Origin: an uncultured Bacteroidales bacterium
GTDB lineage: Bacteria > Bacteroidota > Bacteroidia > Bacteroidales > F082
DNA length: 55,304 nt
Direction of reading: 5' to 3'
Assembly: GCA_947302205.1 (NCBI GenBank)
Contig: CAMYVD010000011.1
Span: 1 to 55,304 of the forward strand
Positions within the stretch are counted from its first letter, which is position 1. Each line of letters starts with the position of its first letter. The notes under the pieces were generated by a model. That model did no database searches and had not been told where the DNA came from. It worked only from the letters and a program-made list of their open reading frames with translations. Shown here piece by piece: positions 7,093 to 16,400 of this stretch. The position numbers were made by a program, and so were the translations under genes.

Positions 7093-9446
7093 CCGATAAT
7101 GGCATTAGCGATGAGATAGGCGACCCAAGCCACAACCCAGGCAATCACGCATTGGAAAACGATGATGAAAAGCATCCATTTGGTGCCAAGCTCACGACGG
7201 ATGGCGGCAACAGCAGCCACGCAGGGTGTATAGAGCAAGCAGAAGGCCAACATCGAGACGCTCGAAGCCAAAGTAAACAACGGCATGGCGTTCAGCACTT
7301 CAAGCGTGGCAATAACGCTCTCCTTGGCCATGAATCCACTAATCAAAGCGGTGACCACCTGCCAGTTACCAAGCCCTATCGGACGGAACACAGGGGCAAT
7401 CCAGCCCGCCACCGTGGCTAACATGCTGCCTTCACCGTTCTCTACCATCTGGAAATGGAAGTCAAACGTCTGCAGGAACCAGATCACCAAGGTTGCCAAA
7501 AAGATCACTGTGAAAGCGCGTTGCACGAAGTCCTTGGTCTTGTCCCAAAGCAGATGCGCCACATTTTTGGCACTCGGCATCCGGTAATTGGGTAGTTCCA
7601 TCACAAAAGGCGCCACGTCGCGGTGTTTTCCAAGCCATTTCGTCACCAAAGCCGTGACAATTCCGATGACGATTCCCAGTAAATACAGGCAAATCAGCAC
7701 CAAGCCGCCATGTCCGGGGAAGAACATGCTGGTAAAGAAACCGTAAATCGGGATCTTGGCTGAACAGCTCATAAACGGAGTCAGCAGGATGGTACGCCAA
7801 CGGTCGTGGGTGGAGTGTAAGGTACGTGAAGCCATCACCGCAGGCACGGTACATCCAAAGCCAATGAGCATCGGCACAATGCTGTGTCCGGTCAGGCCAA
7901 GCTTACGTAAAAAGCTGTCGCTGACAAAGGCCACACGAGCCATATAGCCGCTATCTTCCAGTAAACTCAAGAAGAAAAACAGCAGGATGATGATCGGAAC
8001 GAAACTGATCACACTGCCCACACCGCCAAAAATGCCGTCAACCACCAACGATTGCACGGCAGGATTGACATCCCAACGAGCCAAGGCATCGCCACAAACG
8101 CCTGAAAGCCAAGTAATCCCCTGGTCGAGCCAATCCTGCAAGGGTGCGCCTAGCAGGTCGATGGAAAGATAAATCACGGAAACCATCACCAACACAAAAA
8201 TCGGGATGGCGGTCCATTTGCCGGTAAGGATCCTGTCCATGCGGCGGCTGCGTTGGTATTCCTTACTTTCCTTGGGCTTCACCACCGTCTTGTCGCACAA
8301 ACGTTTGATAAAGGCGAAACGCATCTCGGCCATGGCAGCAGCCCGATCCAAGCCACGCTCCTCTTCCATCTGAACAATCAGGTGTTCCAAAGTCTCCTTC
8401 TCATTTTGGGAGAGCTTCAAGGACTCCATCACGACCTGATCACCTTCGATGAGTTTTGATGCCGCAAAACGAACGGGGATATTGGCACGTTGGGCATGAT
8501 CCTCAATGAGATGCATGATACTATGCAAACAACGATGCACCGCTCCGCCATGATCGTCCTTGTCGCAGAAATCCTGACGTACAGGCGCCTCTTGATATTG
8601 GGCAATATGCAAGGCGTGATCGACCAACTCAGAGATACCTTCGTTCTTGGAGGCCGAGATGGCCACCACAGGAAGGCCCAAGATACGCTCCATTTCGTTC
8701 ACCAAAATTGTACCGCCATTGTTGCGAATCTCATCCATCATATTGAGTGCCAACACCATAGGAACACCAAGCTCCATCAGTTGCATGGTCAGGTAAAGGT
8801 TGCGTTCAATATTATTGGCATCCACGATATTGATGATCGCCTTGGGTTTCTCTTCCAGAATGAACTGACGGGAAACGATTTCCTCAGCGGTATAAGGCGA
8901 CAGCGAATAGATGCCCGGCAGGTCCGTGACGGAAGTCTCGGGATGGCCTTTGATGACGCCATCCTTACGATCTACAGTGACCCCCGGGAAGTTGCCTACA
9001 TGCTGGTTGGCACCCGTCAGTTGGTTGAACAAGGTGGTCTTGCCGCAGTTTTGCTGTCCGGCGAGGGCAAAGGTCAGTTTGGTGCCTTTCGGCAATGGGC
9101 TTTCATGCGTCTTGTCATGGTAGATGCCTTCCTCACCCAAACCCGGGTGGGCGTTATGGTCGTGAAGCGCGCTGATGTAAAGCCTATCGGGATCGATGGT
9201 GTTTTCAGGTTCCGTCTCATTCCCCGGTTCCACTTCGATCAAGGTGGCATCGGCCTTGCGCAAGGTCAGGGAATAGCCATGAATCATGACTTCCATGGGA
9301 TCGCCCAAAGGCGCATATTTCACCAGTTTAATCACGGCATCGGGAATCACGCCCATGTCCAGAAAATGCTGGCGGCGCGAGCCTTCGCCATTCACAGCCT
9401 TGATGACAGCTGACTGGCCTAATTGAAGTTTATCAAGTGTTATCAT
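7089..9446 (-). CDS. feoB: Fused FeoA-FeoB ferrous iron transporter
   Basis: Fe(II) uptake across the inner membrane. 785 residues. Residues about 1-75 form a FeoA SH3-like domain (TLDKLQLGQSAVI, HGYSLTLRKADA). A linker of about 45 residues leads to the FeoB GTPase domain with G1 GQQNCGKT (130-137), G3 DLPG and a G4-type NMMD. The membrane region has the two Gate motifs (for example IGFGCTVPAVMASRTL and YTPCVAAVAAIRRELG) and about 8-10 helices. Fusion of FeoA to FeoB is common in Bacteroidota. G1 has QQ where GNPNCGKT is usual; the P-loop Lys is kept. It is followed by a coupled small membrane protein. Confidence 0.96.
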   Translation of the reverse strand: MITLDKLQLGQSAVIKAVNGEGSRRQHFLDMGVIPDAVIKLVKYAPLGDPMEVMIHGYSLTLRKADATLIEVEPGNETEPENTIDPDRLYISALHDHNAHPGLGEEGIYHDKTHESPLPKGTKLTFALAGQQNCGKTTLFNQLTGANQHVGNFPGVTVDRKDGVIKGHPETSVTDLPGIYSLSPYTAEEIVSRQFILEEKPKAIINIVDANNIERNLYLTMQLMELGVPMVLALNMMDEIRNNGGTILVNEMERILGLPVVAISASKNEGISELVDHALHIAQYQEAPVRQDFCDKDDHGGAVHRCLHSIMHLIEDHAQRANIPVRFAASKLIEGDQVVMESLKLSQNEKETLEHLIVQMEEERGLDRAAAMAEMRFAFIKRLCDKTVVKPKESKEYQRSRRMDRILTGKWTAIPIFVLVMVSVIYLSIDLLGAPLQDWLDQGITWLSGVCGDALARWDVNPAVQSLVVDGIFGGVGSVISFVPIIILLFFFLSLLEDSGYMARVAFVSDSFLRKLGLTGHSIVPMLIGFGCTVPAVMASRTLHSTHDRWRTILLTPFMSCSAKIPIYGFFTSMFFPGHGGLVLICLYLLGIVIGIVTALVTKWLGKHRDVAPFVMELPNYRMPSAKNVAHLLWDKTKDFVQRAFTVIFLATLVIWFLQTFDFHFQMVENGEGSMLATVAGWIAPVFRPIGLGNWQVVTALISGFMAKESVIATLEVLNAMPLFTLASSVSMLAFCLLYTPCVAAVAAIRRELGTKWMLFIIVFQCVIAWVVAWVAYLIANAIIG

Positions 9447-9469
9447 GTACAGATCCTATTTTATGACTG

Positions 9470-9477
9470 CAAAAATA
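9470..9477 (-). promoter_or_regulatory. Bacteroidota -7 box for feoAB
   Basis: Reads TATTTTTG on the minus strand (TAnnTTTG), 23 bases before the feoAB ATG. No convincing -33 element or Fur box was found by eye. Confidence 0.5.
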
Positions 9478-9534
9478 CCTTGTTTACTCATTGCTTCTCA
9501 TCATCATTAATAGGTAATATCCTTGAAGTCCTCA

Positions 9535-11031
9535 TCATTTGTAAGGATGGATGGCAAAAGGCTGCTCAAAAGTGACATAACGAAGCCTGACTACAGGAGG
9601 TTGTTCTGACGAGGGATCCACTTCACAGAAAAAGACGACCTCGTTGTCCCCTTGAGCCAATTCAGGAAGGCCTTCCACGGCAACAGTCGTTATGGTATTG
9701 TAGTTGGCATCCATCACATAGGCATCCTCTCCAAGATTATAAACCAACTGCTGGCCCGGTTTCAAGGTACAGGGAAACATCACCAACCCCTTGGTCGTGT
9801 TAATCATCGGATTGACCACATCCACCTCGCCATCAACGTGTAGACGCAATCCATAATGCTTATCCTCTTCCACTTTCCACACCCAAGGTTCAGTTTGTAG
9901 CAATCCTGTGTCAGTCTTTTGGAAAGTACACTGATAGCGGCGGGAGAACCTCAAGGGATAAAGCAGGAAAAGGCTGTCGCCTTGTGACTCAAGATGCCAG
10001 TCCAGATAGGGATCTTTCATCACTTCTTTCTGTGAGGCCGAGAACGCATTATAATGGGTCAATTGATTCCATTGACGCGTCAACGCAAGCATGTCAGGCA
10101 GCGAGCCTAGACTTTTCATAGCCTTGGAATCAAGCATCAGGCCGTATGAGGCATGGTATGCGGCCGCCTTGGAAAGCATCCATTCCAAATCGTCAGTTGA
10201 AGTGGCTGGCCTTTTCTTGTCGGAAGCATGGATCATAAACCAACCCAATGTACTGTTGGTAACGTCCTCTTCGGTCCAGCGCTCCACTTGTCGGACACGG
10301 ATCGACTTGTCGAGCACCTCCTGACCTGGATTGCCTTTGTACAGCACCATTGAGACGCCGCCAGCCTCCAAACGTTCTGTCAATTGCCGATGTACAGCTT
10401 CACGCAATTCCCCATCTGGAATCACAAAACGTTCAGGGCTGTCCCAGATGCGATATACCTTGGCATGAACGCCATGATGCGTCCTTTGGGTGCCATAAAG
10501 CCCACGTGTACAACGATGCAACAACACCAAATCACCGGCAATCTCCATGGTCCCAATGGAGATCATTTCATCGTCGATCTGCAACAAGTTCAGTGTTGTG
10601 AGGCTTTTTAACGCTTCGTTACAATATATGGCGATATCCAAGTCATCCACACTCATCTCATCAAACAGCGTCAGCGGTTCGGAGTGCTGGTATTGATTGA
10701 AATACTTCGGCGCAAAGTAAGCATCATTGAGGCTGATGGCGTCTTCCTGAACCAAAAGCCCCAGCGTCACTTCCCGGGCTTTGGCAGCTTGTACCATCCG
10801 CCTGACCGACAGGTCGCCGTCAGGAGCGAAAGTCTCGTTCCATTCATAATGTCCGTAGGTGGAAAACGGGGTCTTCACCACAAGACAATCGAATCCTCCT
10901 TGATGGCACAGGTCAAGCATCGCCTGAAGGTCTTTCTCCGCAAAGTCCATCACGAGATAAGGCTGAGGCGATTGGGCTCTCAACGTATAGGCAAAAGCCA
11001 AAAACAAGATCAGAAAACCGATTCGTTTCAT
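9535..11031 (-). CDS. Secreted protein of unknown function
   Basis: About 498 residues. The start at 11031 gives a clean Sec signal peptide (MKRIGFLILFLAFAYTLRAQ); an upstream in-frame ATG at 11052 would add seven residues. No lipobox and no T9SS tail. The N-terminal half reads like an alpha/beta (TIM-barrel-like) fold: alternating segments such as YLVMDFAE, GGFDCLVVKTPF and REVTLGLLVQED. The C-terminal 150 residues are beta-rich. That outline could fit a glycoside hydrolase-like periplasmic enzyme, but I recognise no catalytic motif and make no functional claim. It is divergent from dgt, with only 57 bases between start codons. Confidence 0.6.
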   Translation of the reverse strand: MKRIGFLILFLAFAYTLRAQSPQPYLVMDFAEKDLQAMLDLCHQGGFDCLVVKTPFSTYGHYEWNETFAPDGDLSVRRMVQAAKAREVTLGLLVQEDAISLNDAYFAPKYFNQYQHSEPLTLFDEMSVDDLDIAIYCNEALKSLTTLNLLQIDDEMISIGTMEIAGDLVLLHRCTRGLYGTQRTHHGVHAKVYRIWDSPERFVIPDGELREAVHRQLTERLEAGGVSMVLYKGNPGQEVLDKSIRVRQVERWTEEDVTNSTLGWFMIHASDKKRPATSTDDLEWMLSKAAAYHASYGLMLDSKAMKSLGSLPDMLALTRQWNQLTHYNAFSASQKEVMKDPYLDWHLESQGDSLFLLYPLRFSRRYQCTFQKTDTGLLQTEPWVWKVEEDKHYGLRLHVDGEVDVVNPMINTTKGLVMFPCTLKPGQQLVYNLGEDAYVMDANYNTITTVAVEGLPELAQGDNEVVFFCEVDPSSEQPPVVRLRYVTFEQPFAIHPYK

Positions 11032-11058
11032 TTTCGAACTATTATGCCGCAAAATTAT

Positions 11059-11066
11059 TACTTTTG
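11059..11066 (+). promoter_or_regulatory. Bacteroidota -7 box for dgt
   Basis: Reads TACTTTTG (TAnnTTTG), 22 bases before the dgt ATG at 11089. This supports that start over longer upstream readings of the same frame. Confidence 0.55.
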
Positions 11067-11088
11067 CAGCAATAATACAAGACTGACC

Positions 11089-12402
11089 ATGAACTGGAAC
11101 GACCTCCTATCAACGCACCGTTACGCATCGCCACACAAGAGTGCAGACATCCGCAGCTCCTTTCAGCGCGACTATGACCGCATCATCTTCTCCAGTGCCT
11201 TCCGCAGGCTGCAAAACAAGACTCAAGTATTTCCCTTGCCTGGAAGCCAGATGGTTCACAACCGACTGACACACAGCTTGGAAGTGGCCAGTGTAGGCCG
11301 ATCCATCGCCTGCCGTACCGTGCAGAAGCTCATGGACAAGCACCCTGAACTGAAGGAACATCAATCCGACATTGAGACCATTGTCTCCACCGTGTGCTTG
11401 GCTCACGATCTCGGCAATCCTCCCTTTGGCCATTCCGGCGAAGACACGATCGGCAGTTTTTTCAAGGACGGCAAAGGCAAGGAACTCCAAAGCGCCATGC
11501 TTCCCGAGCAGTGGAGCGACCTGATCTCGTTTGAAGGCAACGCCAACGCTTTCCACCTGCTCACCTGCCAGTTCAACGGCCGTCGTCCAGGCGGAATGTC
11601 GCTGACTGCCGCCACATTGGCATCCTTGATCAAATACCCCTACCCTTCGCACAACAAGGGGAACCGCAAGAAATACAACGTGTTTTATTCCGACCTTGAA
11701 GTGTTCGAGGAAGTCATGCAAGAATGTGGCATTCCCAAGATTGATGACGAGCACAGGGTGTACGCACGGCATCCCTTGTCGTACATGATGGAGGCCTCTG
11801 ACGACATCTGCTACCTCATTCTCGACATGGAAGACGCCCACAAACGCGGCATCATCAATACCGAAACTGCCGAACAGGCTTTTCTCTCCTTTTTCGACCC
11901 CAAAAAGGACGCCGCCTTCTTCAAGCATAAAGAAGAAGTGTATCAAGAAGTTACCGACCAAAATGAGCGCATGGCCTTTTTGAGAGCCACCCTGATCAAC
12001 AAACTGGTCAACCACGCCAGCGACATCTTTGTGGCCCATTACGACGAGATCATGGAAGGGTGCTTCAAAGACAGCTTGATCTCTTATCTTCCTGAACACG
12101 AGGAGAATGCCCTGAAACAATGCCGCAAGCAATCCGTAAAGGACATCTACCGCCATCCTTCGGTCGTGAAGATCGAGTTGACGGGATTCAATGTCATCGG
12201 GACATTGCTCGAAGAGTTTATTGGTGCCGTATTGGAACCCGAAAAAGCCTACAACAAAAAGCTGTTGAGCCTGATGCCAGAGCAATTCACGCCCTTACAT
12301 GAAGGCATGTACTATAAGGTGCAGTCTGTATTGGATTTCATTTCCAACATGACCGACCTCTATGCCGTCCAGCTATACAAAGACCTAAGGGGAATTGACT
12401 AA
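11089..12402 (+). CDS. dgt: Deoxyguanosinetriphosphate triphosphohydrolase-like protein (HD domain)
   Basis: 437 residues, an HD-domain dNTP triphosphohydrolase (dNTP to deoxynucleoside plus triphosphate, cytosol). Visible motifs: FQRDYDRIIFSSAFRRLQNKTQV near the N-terminus, RLTHSLEVASVGRSI (first metal His), CLAHDLGNPPFGHSGE (HD pair), and the later YMMEASDDICYLILDMEDA. The frame extends well upstream, but 11089 is chosen because a promoter box sits just before it and homologues begin near MNWN. It converges on tsaD with a 4-base overlap of their ends. Confidence 0.93.
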   Translation: MNWNDLLSTHRYASPHKSADIRSSFQRDYDRIIFSSAFRRLQNKTQVFPLPGSQMVHNRLTHSLEVASVGRSIACRTVQKLMDKHPELKEHQSDIETIVSTVCLAHDLGNPPFGHSGEDTIGSFFKDGKGKELQSAMLPEQWSDLISFEGNANAFHLLTCQFNGRRPGGMSLTAATLASLIKYPYPSHNKGNRKKYNVFYSDLEVFEEVMQECGIPKIDDEHRVYARHPLSYMMEASDDICYLILDMEDAHKRGIINTETAEQAFLSFFDPKKDAAFFKHKEEVYQEVTDQNERMAFLRATLINKLVNHASDIFVAHYDEIMEGCFKDSLISYLPEHEENALKQCRKQSVKDIYRHPSVVKIELTGFNVIGTLLEEFIGAVLEPEKAYNKKLLSLMPEQFTPLHEGMYYKVQSVLDFISNMTDLYAVQLYKDLRGID

Positions 12403-13424
12403 CCCTCCCTAAGGCTTTGACGCGCATAAGGAGTCAGGTCCTGCGAAGCAAACTCACCTCTCAAGAACTTGAAATAGCCCGCCACCGCAACCATGGCGGC
12501 ATTGTCGGTGCTATAGCTGAGACGCGGGATGAACACCTTCCAATGGTATTTTTCACCCAAAGCCAACATGGCATCGTGCAAACCGCTATTGGCACTCACG
12601 CCACCGGCAATGGCCACCGTCTTGATTCCCGTCTGCTTGCTGGCTTTCACCAACTTGTTCATCAAAATGTCGATGATTGTCTTCTGCACTGAAGCGCATA
12701 GGTTCTCTTTGTTCTCTTCAATGAAATTGGGATTCAGTTTAAGGTTGTCACGAACGGTATATAATATACTGGTTTTCAATCCGCTGAAACTATAGTCCAA
12801 ACCCGGGATGTTAGGCTTGGCGAAGCTAAACGCATTGGGATCGCCGATCTTGGCAAGCTTGTCGATGACAGGACCACCCGGATAAGGCAAGCCGAGAATC
12901 TTGGCCGTTTTGTCGAAAGCCTCCCCTGCTGCATCATCGATGGTCTTACCGATGACCTCCATGTCGAAATAGTCCTTCACCACCACAATCTGCGTATGTC
13001 CACCGGACACCGTCAGACAAAGGAAAGGAAAATCAGGCACTTCCGTATGGGTGGGATCGGTGGCGAAATGCACCAAGATATGCGCATTCATGTGGTCGAT
13101 CTCCACCATGGGAATGTTCAGAGTCTGGGCGAATGCCTTTGCAAATGAAGTTCCGACCAAAAGGGAGCCTAAAAGTCCAGGTCCACGTGTAAAAGCGATT
13201 GCGGATAATTGTTTTTTATCTATATTTGCATCTTTTAAGGCCGTGTCGATGACGGGGATGATATTTTGCTGGTGAGCACGGGAAGCAAGTTCGGGGACAA
13301 CGCCACCGTATTTCTCGTGGACCTTTTGGCTGGCAATGACGTTGGAAAGCACGCACGTGCCTTGAAGCACAGCGGCTGAGGTGTCGTCGCAAGAGGACTC
13401 GATGCCTAAAATGTATTCGTTCAT
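12399..13424 (-). CDS. tsaD: tRNA N6-adenosine threonylcarbamoyltransferase TsaD
   Basis: Transfers the threonylcarbamoyl group to A37 of ANN-decoding tRNAs. 341 residues, ASKHA fold. Visible: the opening LGIESSCDDTSAAV, the metal-binding HMNAH (HxxxH), SGGHTQIVVV, and the C-terminal VAIAGGVSANSGL nucleotide-binding loop. The start at 13424 has a -7 box 20 bases upstream. It is divergent from the TamB-like gene. Confidence 0.97.
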   Translation of the reverse strand: MNEYILGIESSCDDTSAAVLQGTCVLSNVIASQKVHEKYGGVVPELASRAHQQNIIPVIDTALKDANIDKKQLSAIAFTRGPGLLGSLLVGTSFAKAFAQTLNIPMVEIDHMNAHILVHFATDPTHTEVPDFPFLCLTVSGGHTQIVVVKDYFDMEVIGKTIDDAAGEAFDKTAKILGLPYPGGPVIDKLAKIGDPNAFSFAKPNIPGLDYSFSGLKTSILYTVRDNLKLNPNFIEENKENLCASVQKTIIDILMNKLVKASKQTGIKTVAIAGGVSANSGLHDAMLALGEKYHWKVFIPRLSYSTDNAAMVAVAGYFKFLRGEFASQDLTPYARQSLREG

Positions 13425-13443
13425 GAACTGAAGTTTGGAGGCT

Positions 13444-13451
13444 CAAAATTA
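13444..13451 (-). promoter_or_regulatory. Bacteroidota -7 box for tsaD
   Basis: Reads TAATTTTG on the minus strand (TAnnTTTG), 20 bases before the tsaD ATG. It overlaps the probable translation start region of the divergent TamB-like gene. Confidence 0.5.
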
Positions 13452-13480
13452 TTAAAAAAAAGATTATCCATAGTATCCTT

Positions 13481-16400
13481 GTGTTGATAATGGTGGTTTT
13501 ATCTGTCATCACAAGCATTTTTGTTGCCGTCCAAGACCCTATCATCCAGAAGTTTGCCATCAGAATTGCCGGCGGATACATTTCTCAGGTTACTGAAGCG
13601 GACATTAGAATCGGACGGCTGTACATTTCACCCAACTTCACCATTCACATTGACCATTTTTTAGTTAAAGACTTAAGAAACAACGATTTACTTAGTGTCG
13701 AGAAGCTTAGGGTGCGCCCTATTATGGAAGACATTATCCAAGGCGACATCCATGTGGGACGTGTGGAGTTGACGGATGCCCACGCCAACCTGATCACCTA
13801 CGAAGGCGAGGACCACATGAACTTCCAGTTTCTTATTGACGCCTTCTCGTCTAACAAGGAAAAAGAAAAAAGCGACAAGACCACCCCCATCACTGTGGAC
13901 CAAATTCTGCTGAATTCCCTTGATTTTCAGCTTTGGAACCAAAACAGGGACAAGCCTGAAAAGACCGAAAACCACCTGATGGACTACTCGCACTTGGTCT
14001 TGCGTGACATCAACCTCGACGCCCAAGACTTGGTGATCATAGGCGACTCCATTACCTCAACCGTCAACTATCTTGCGGCAGTGGACACAAGCGGTTTCCA
14101 AATCAACGACTTTAAATCGCAAGTGATCTTCTACTCAAAAGGCCTGCTACTTGACGGCTTGAAAATCGGCACCCCTAATAGCGACCTGCATCTTGACCTG
14201 CACATGCTCTATCCCAGCTTATCCGCATTCCAGAGTTTTGTGGATTCAGTGACTTTCGACGCCGTCATCCTTCCATCGACCATCCAAGTCAGCGACCTCG
14301 GCCCCTTCGCCAACATCCTTTACAAAATGACGGATCCCGTGCAATTTCAAGGCTGGATGAAGGGTCCCGTGAGAAGCTTCAGGATTGACAATCTGAAATT
14401 TGCCTTCGGCGATCATACCAATTTCGTGGGCAGCCTCGCCATGCATCCGTTGGATTTCGAAACCGGCAAGCATCAACTGAACATCAAAAAGTTGAATTTT
14501 TCTTACGATGACCTGGCCAACTTCCATATCCCCACTGCATTAGGCGTCATCCCGATGCCTTCTGCCTTGGAGCCGTTAGGGCAAGGCACCGTCAAAGGAT
14601 TCTTCACGGGCTCCATGGAGAAGTTCAAGACCGAACTTAACGTCACTTCAGAGATCGGTAACGTTAGCGCTGCGCTCAACAAAAGCATGAAAGGCACACA
14701 ACTTAACGTTTTCGAAGGCGACATCGCTGCCGAACATCTCAACGTGGGTGCGTTGGCCAAAGCCCCCAAAACCATCGGCACCCTTAACCTTTCGGCCAAT
14801 GTCACTGCCCGACACGGAAAACACAGTGGCCTGGACCTTGATATTCAAGGAGGCCTCTCCGATGTCATGCTTCTTGGCAACTACATCAACGACATTGCGC
14901 TGGATGGCAACCTCCGAAACAACTGCTTCAATGGCAACATCGTCATTGCCGACGACGAGCTTGACCTCGACTTCAAGGGGCGCTTCGACTTCAGCGACCC
15001 CAAAGCCTTGGGAGGCAACTTCACCATGGAGATTGCCTCGGCCGACCTGCATCAACTCAACATCATCAAGGATGACCCAACCGCCATGCTCTCGGCCTCC
15101 ATCACGGCCAATATGGACAACATAAACAATTTCGACCAGATTGAAGGAGCGCTTGCCATCAGGAATGTTGACTTTACCAATAGCAGTGGCCGTCATGTGA
15201 TGAAACAATTCGATGCCAATATTGTCAATGACAACCTGCTCCAAAAGCGCATCGACCTCAACTGCGACTTCTTTGATTTCGAGATGGCCGGAAAGATGAA
15301 TTTCTCATCCATCGGCACGGCCTTCAAACAATATGTATACTCCTACGTCACCGTCCCTCAATGGACCGAAGGCATCGAAGCATTTGAGAAAAGCGGGAAA
15401 TCCTCCGAACAGGACTTCATCGTCAGCATGAACCTTAAAAACCCGAAGCCCCTCACCAAGCTCCTGATGCCAAGCGTCAACATCGCCAACAACACCACCT
15501 TGAATGCCACTTTCACCACGAAATCTCAGTCGCTGAACCTCTCGTTACGGTCGAATTACGTCAACGTCAACAATATCAAAATCAAAGACATCAATTGCAG
15601 GAGCTATAGCTCGCAAAGGCGATCCACTACCCGACTGACCATAGACCACATCATCCTGCGCGACTCCACCGAGACCGATCCATCCATCCTCGGCCTTGAC
15701 GGATTCAGTATCGTCGGATTGCTTCAGGACGACACCATCAGAACCCAAATCGGATGGGATGATGAGACCTTGGACGACCACAACCTGGCAACCATCAATA
15801 CGTCGTTCATCCCTTCCTCTACCGGAGGTCGTTTCAACATCAACTACGCCGACATCCTCATCAACGACTCCATTTGGAAAATCAACCCCGTCAATTCCGT
15901 GGTGTTTGACGAGGGCAACATACAGATTTCGAACCTTGAGTTGTACAACTCCAACCAAAGTCTGACCATCGACGGTATGGTCCCATTTACCCAAAACGAC
16001 ACTTTGGCCGTTTCCCTTCACAAATTCGACTTGTCCACCCTCGATTTCATCTATCAGGGGATGGGGCTCGATTTGGACGGCATCATCACCGGCAGTGCCT
16101 TCGTAAGCGACATCAGGGAGAACCTAACCCTTTTAGCCGACTTGAATATCGACCATTTGGGATTGAACGGGCAAAAGGTTGGAGACGCCATGATCTTTAG
16201 CCAATGGAACCAAGAGAACAAATCCATCGACCTTGACGTGGAACTGCTCAACCAAGAGAAGAAAGTCCTCATGCTCAACGGAGCCTACTACATCAGAAGG
16301 GAAAATGACAATCTAGACTTCAAACTTGGGCTCGATGATCTGAACTTAGCCTTCCTATCGCCCTTCCTCTCTGGCTTCATGCAGCGTTTCCAAGGATTGT

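Noticed and set aside
8490..9413. 307-codon plus-strand open frame inside feoAB
   Set aside because: Antisense shadow of FeoB; His/Arg-rich, no recognisable domain or ribosome binding context.
10684..11088. N-terminal extension of dgt
   Set aside because: It lies antisense to the secreted protein gene and upstream of the dgt promoter box.
11110..12285. 391-codon minus-strand open frame inside dgt
   Set aside because: Fully antisense to a secure dGTPase gene; composition reflects the reverse of its codons and no motif is seen.
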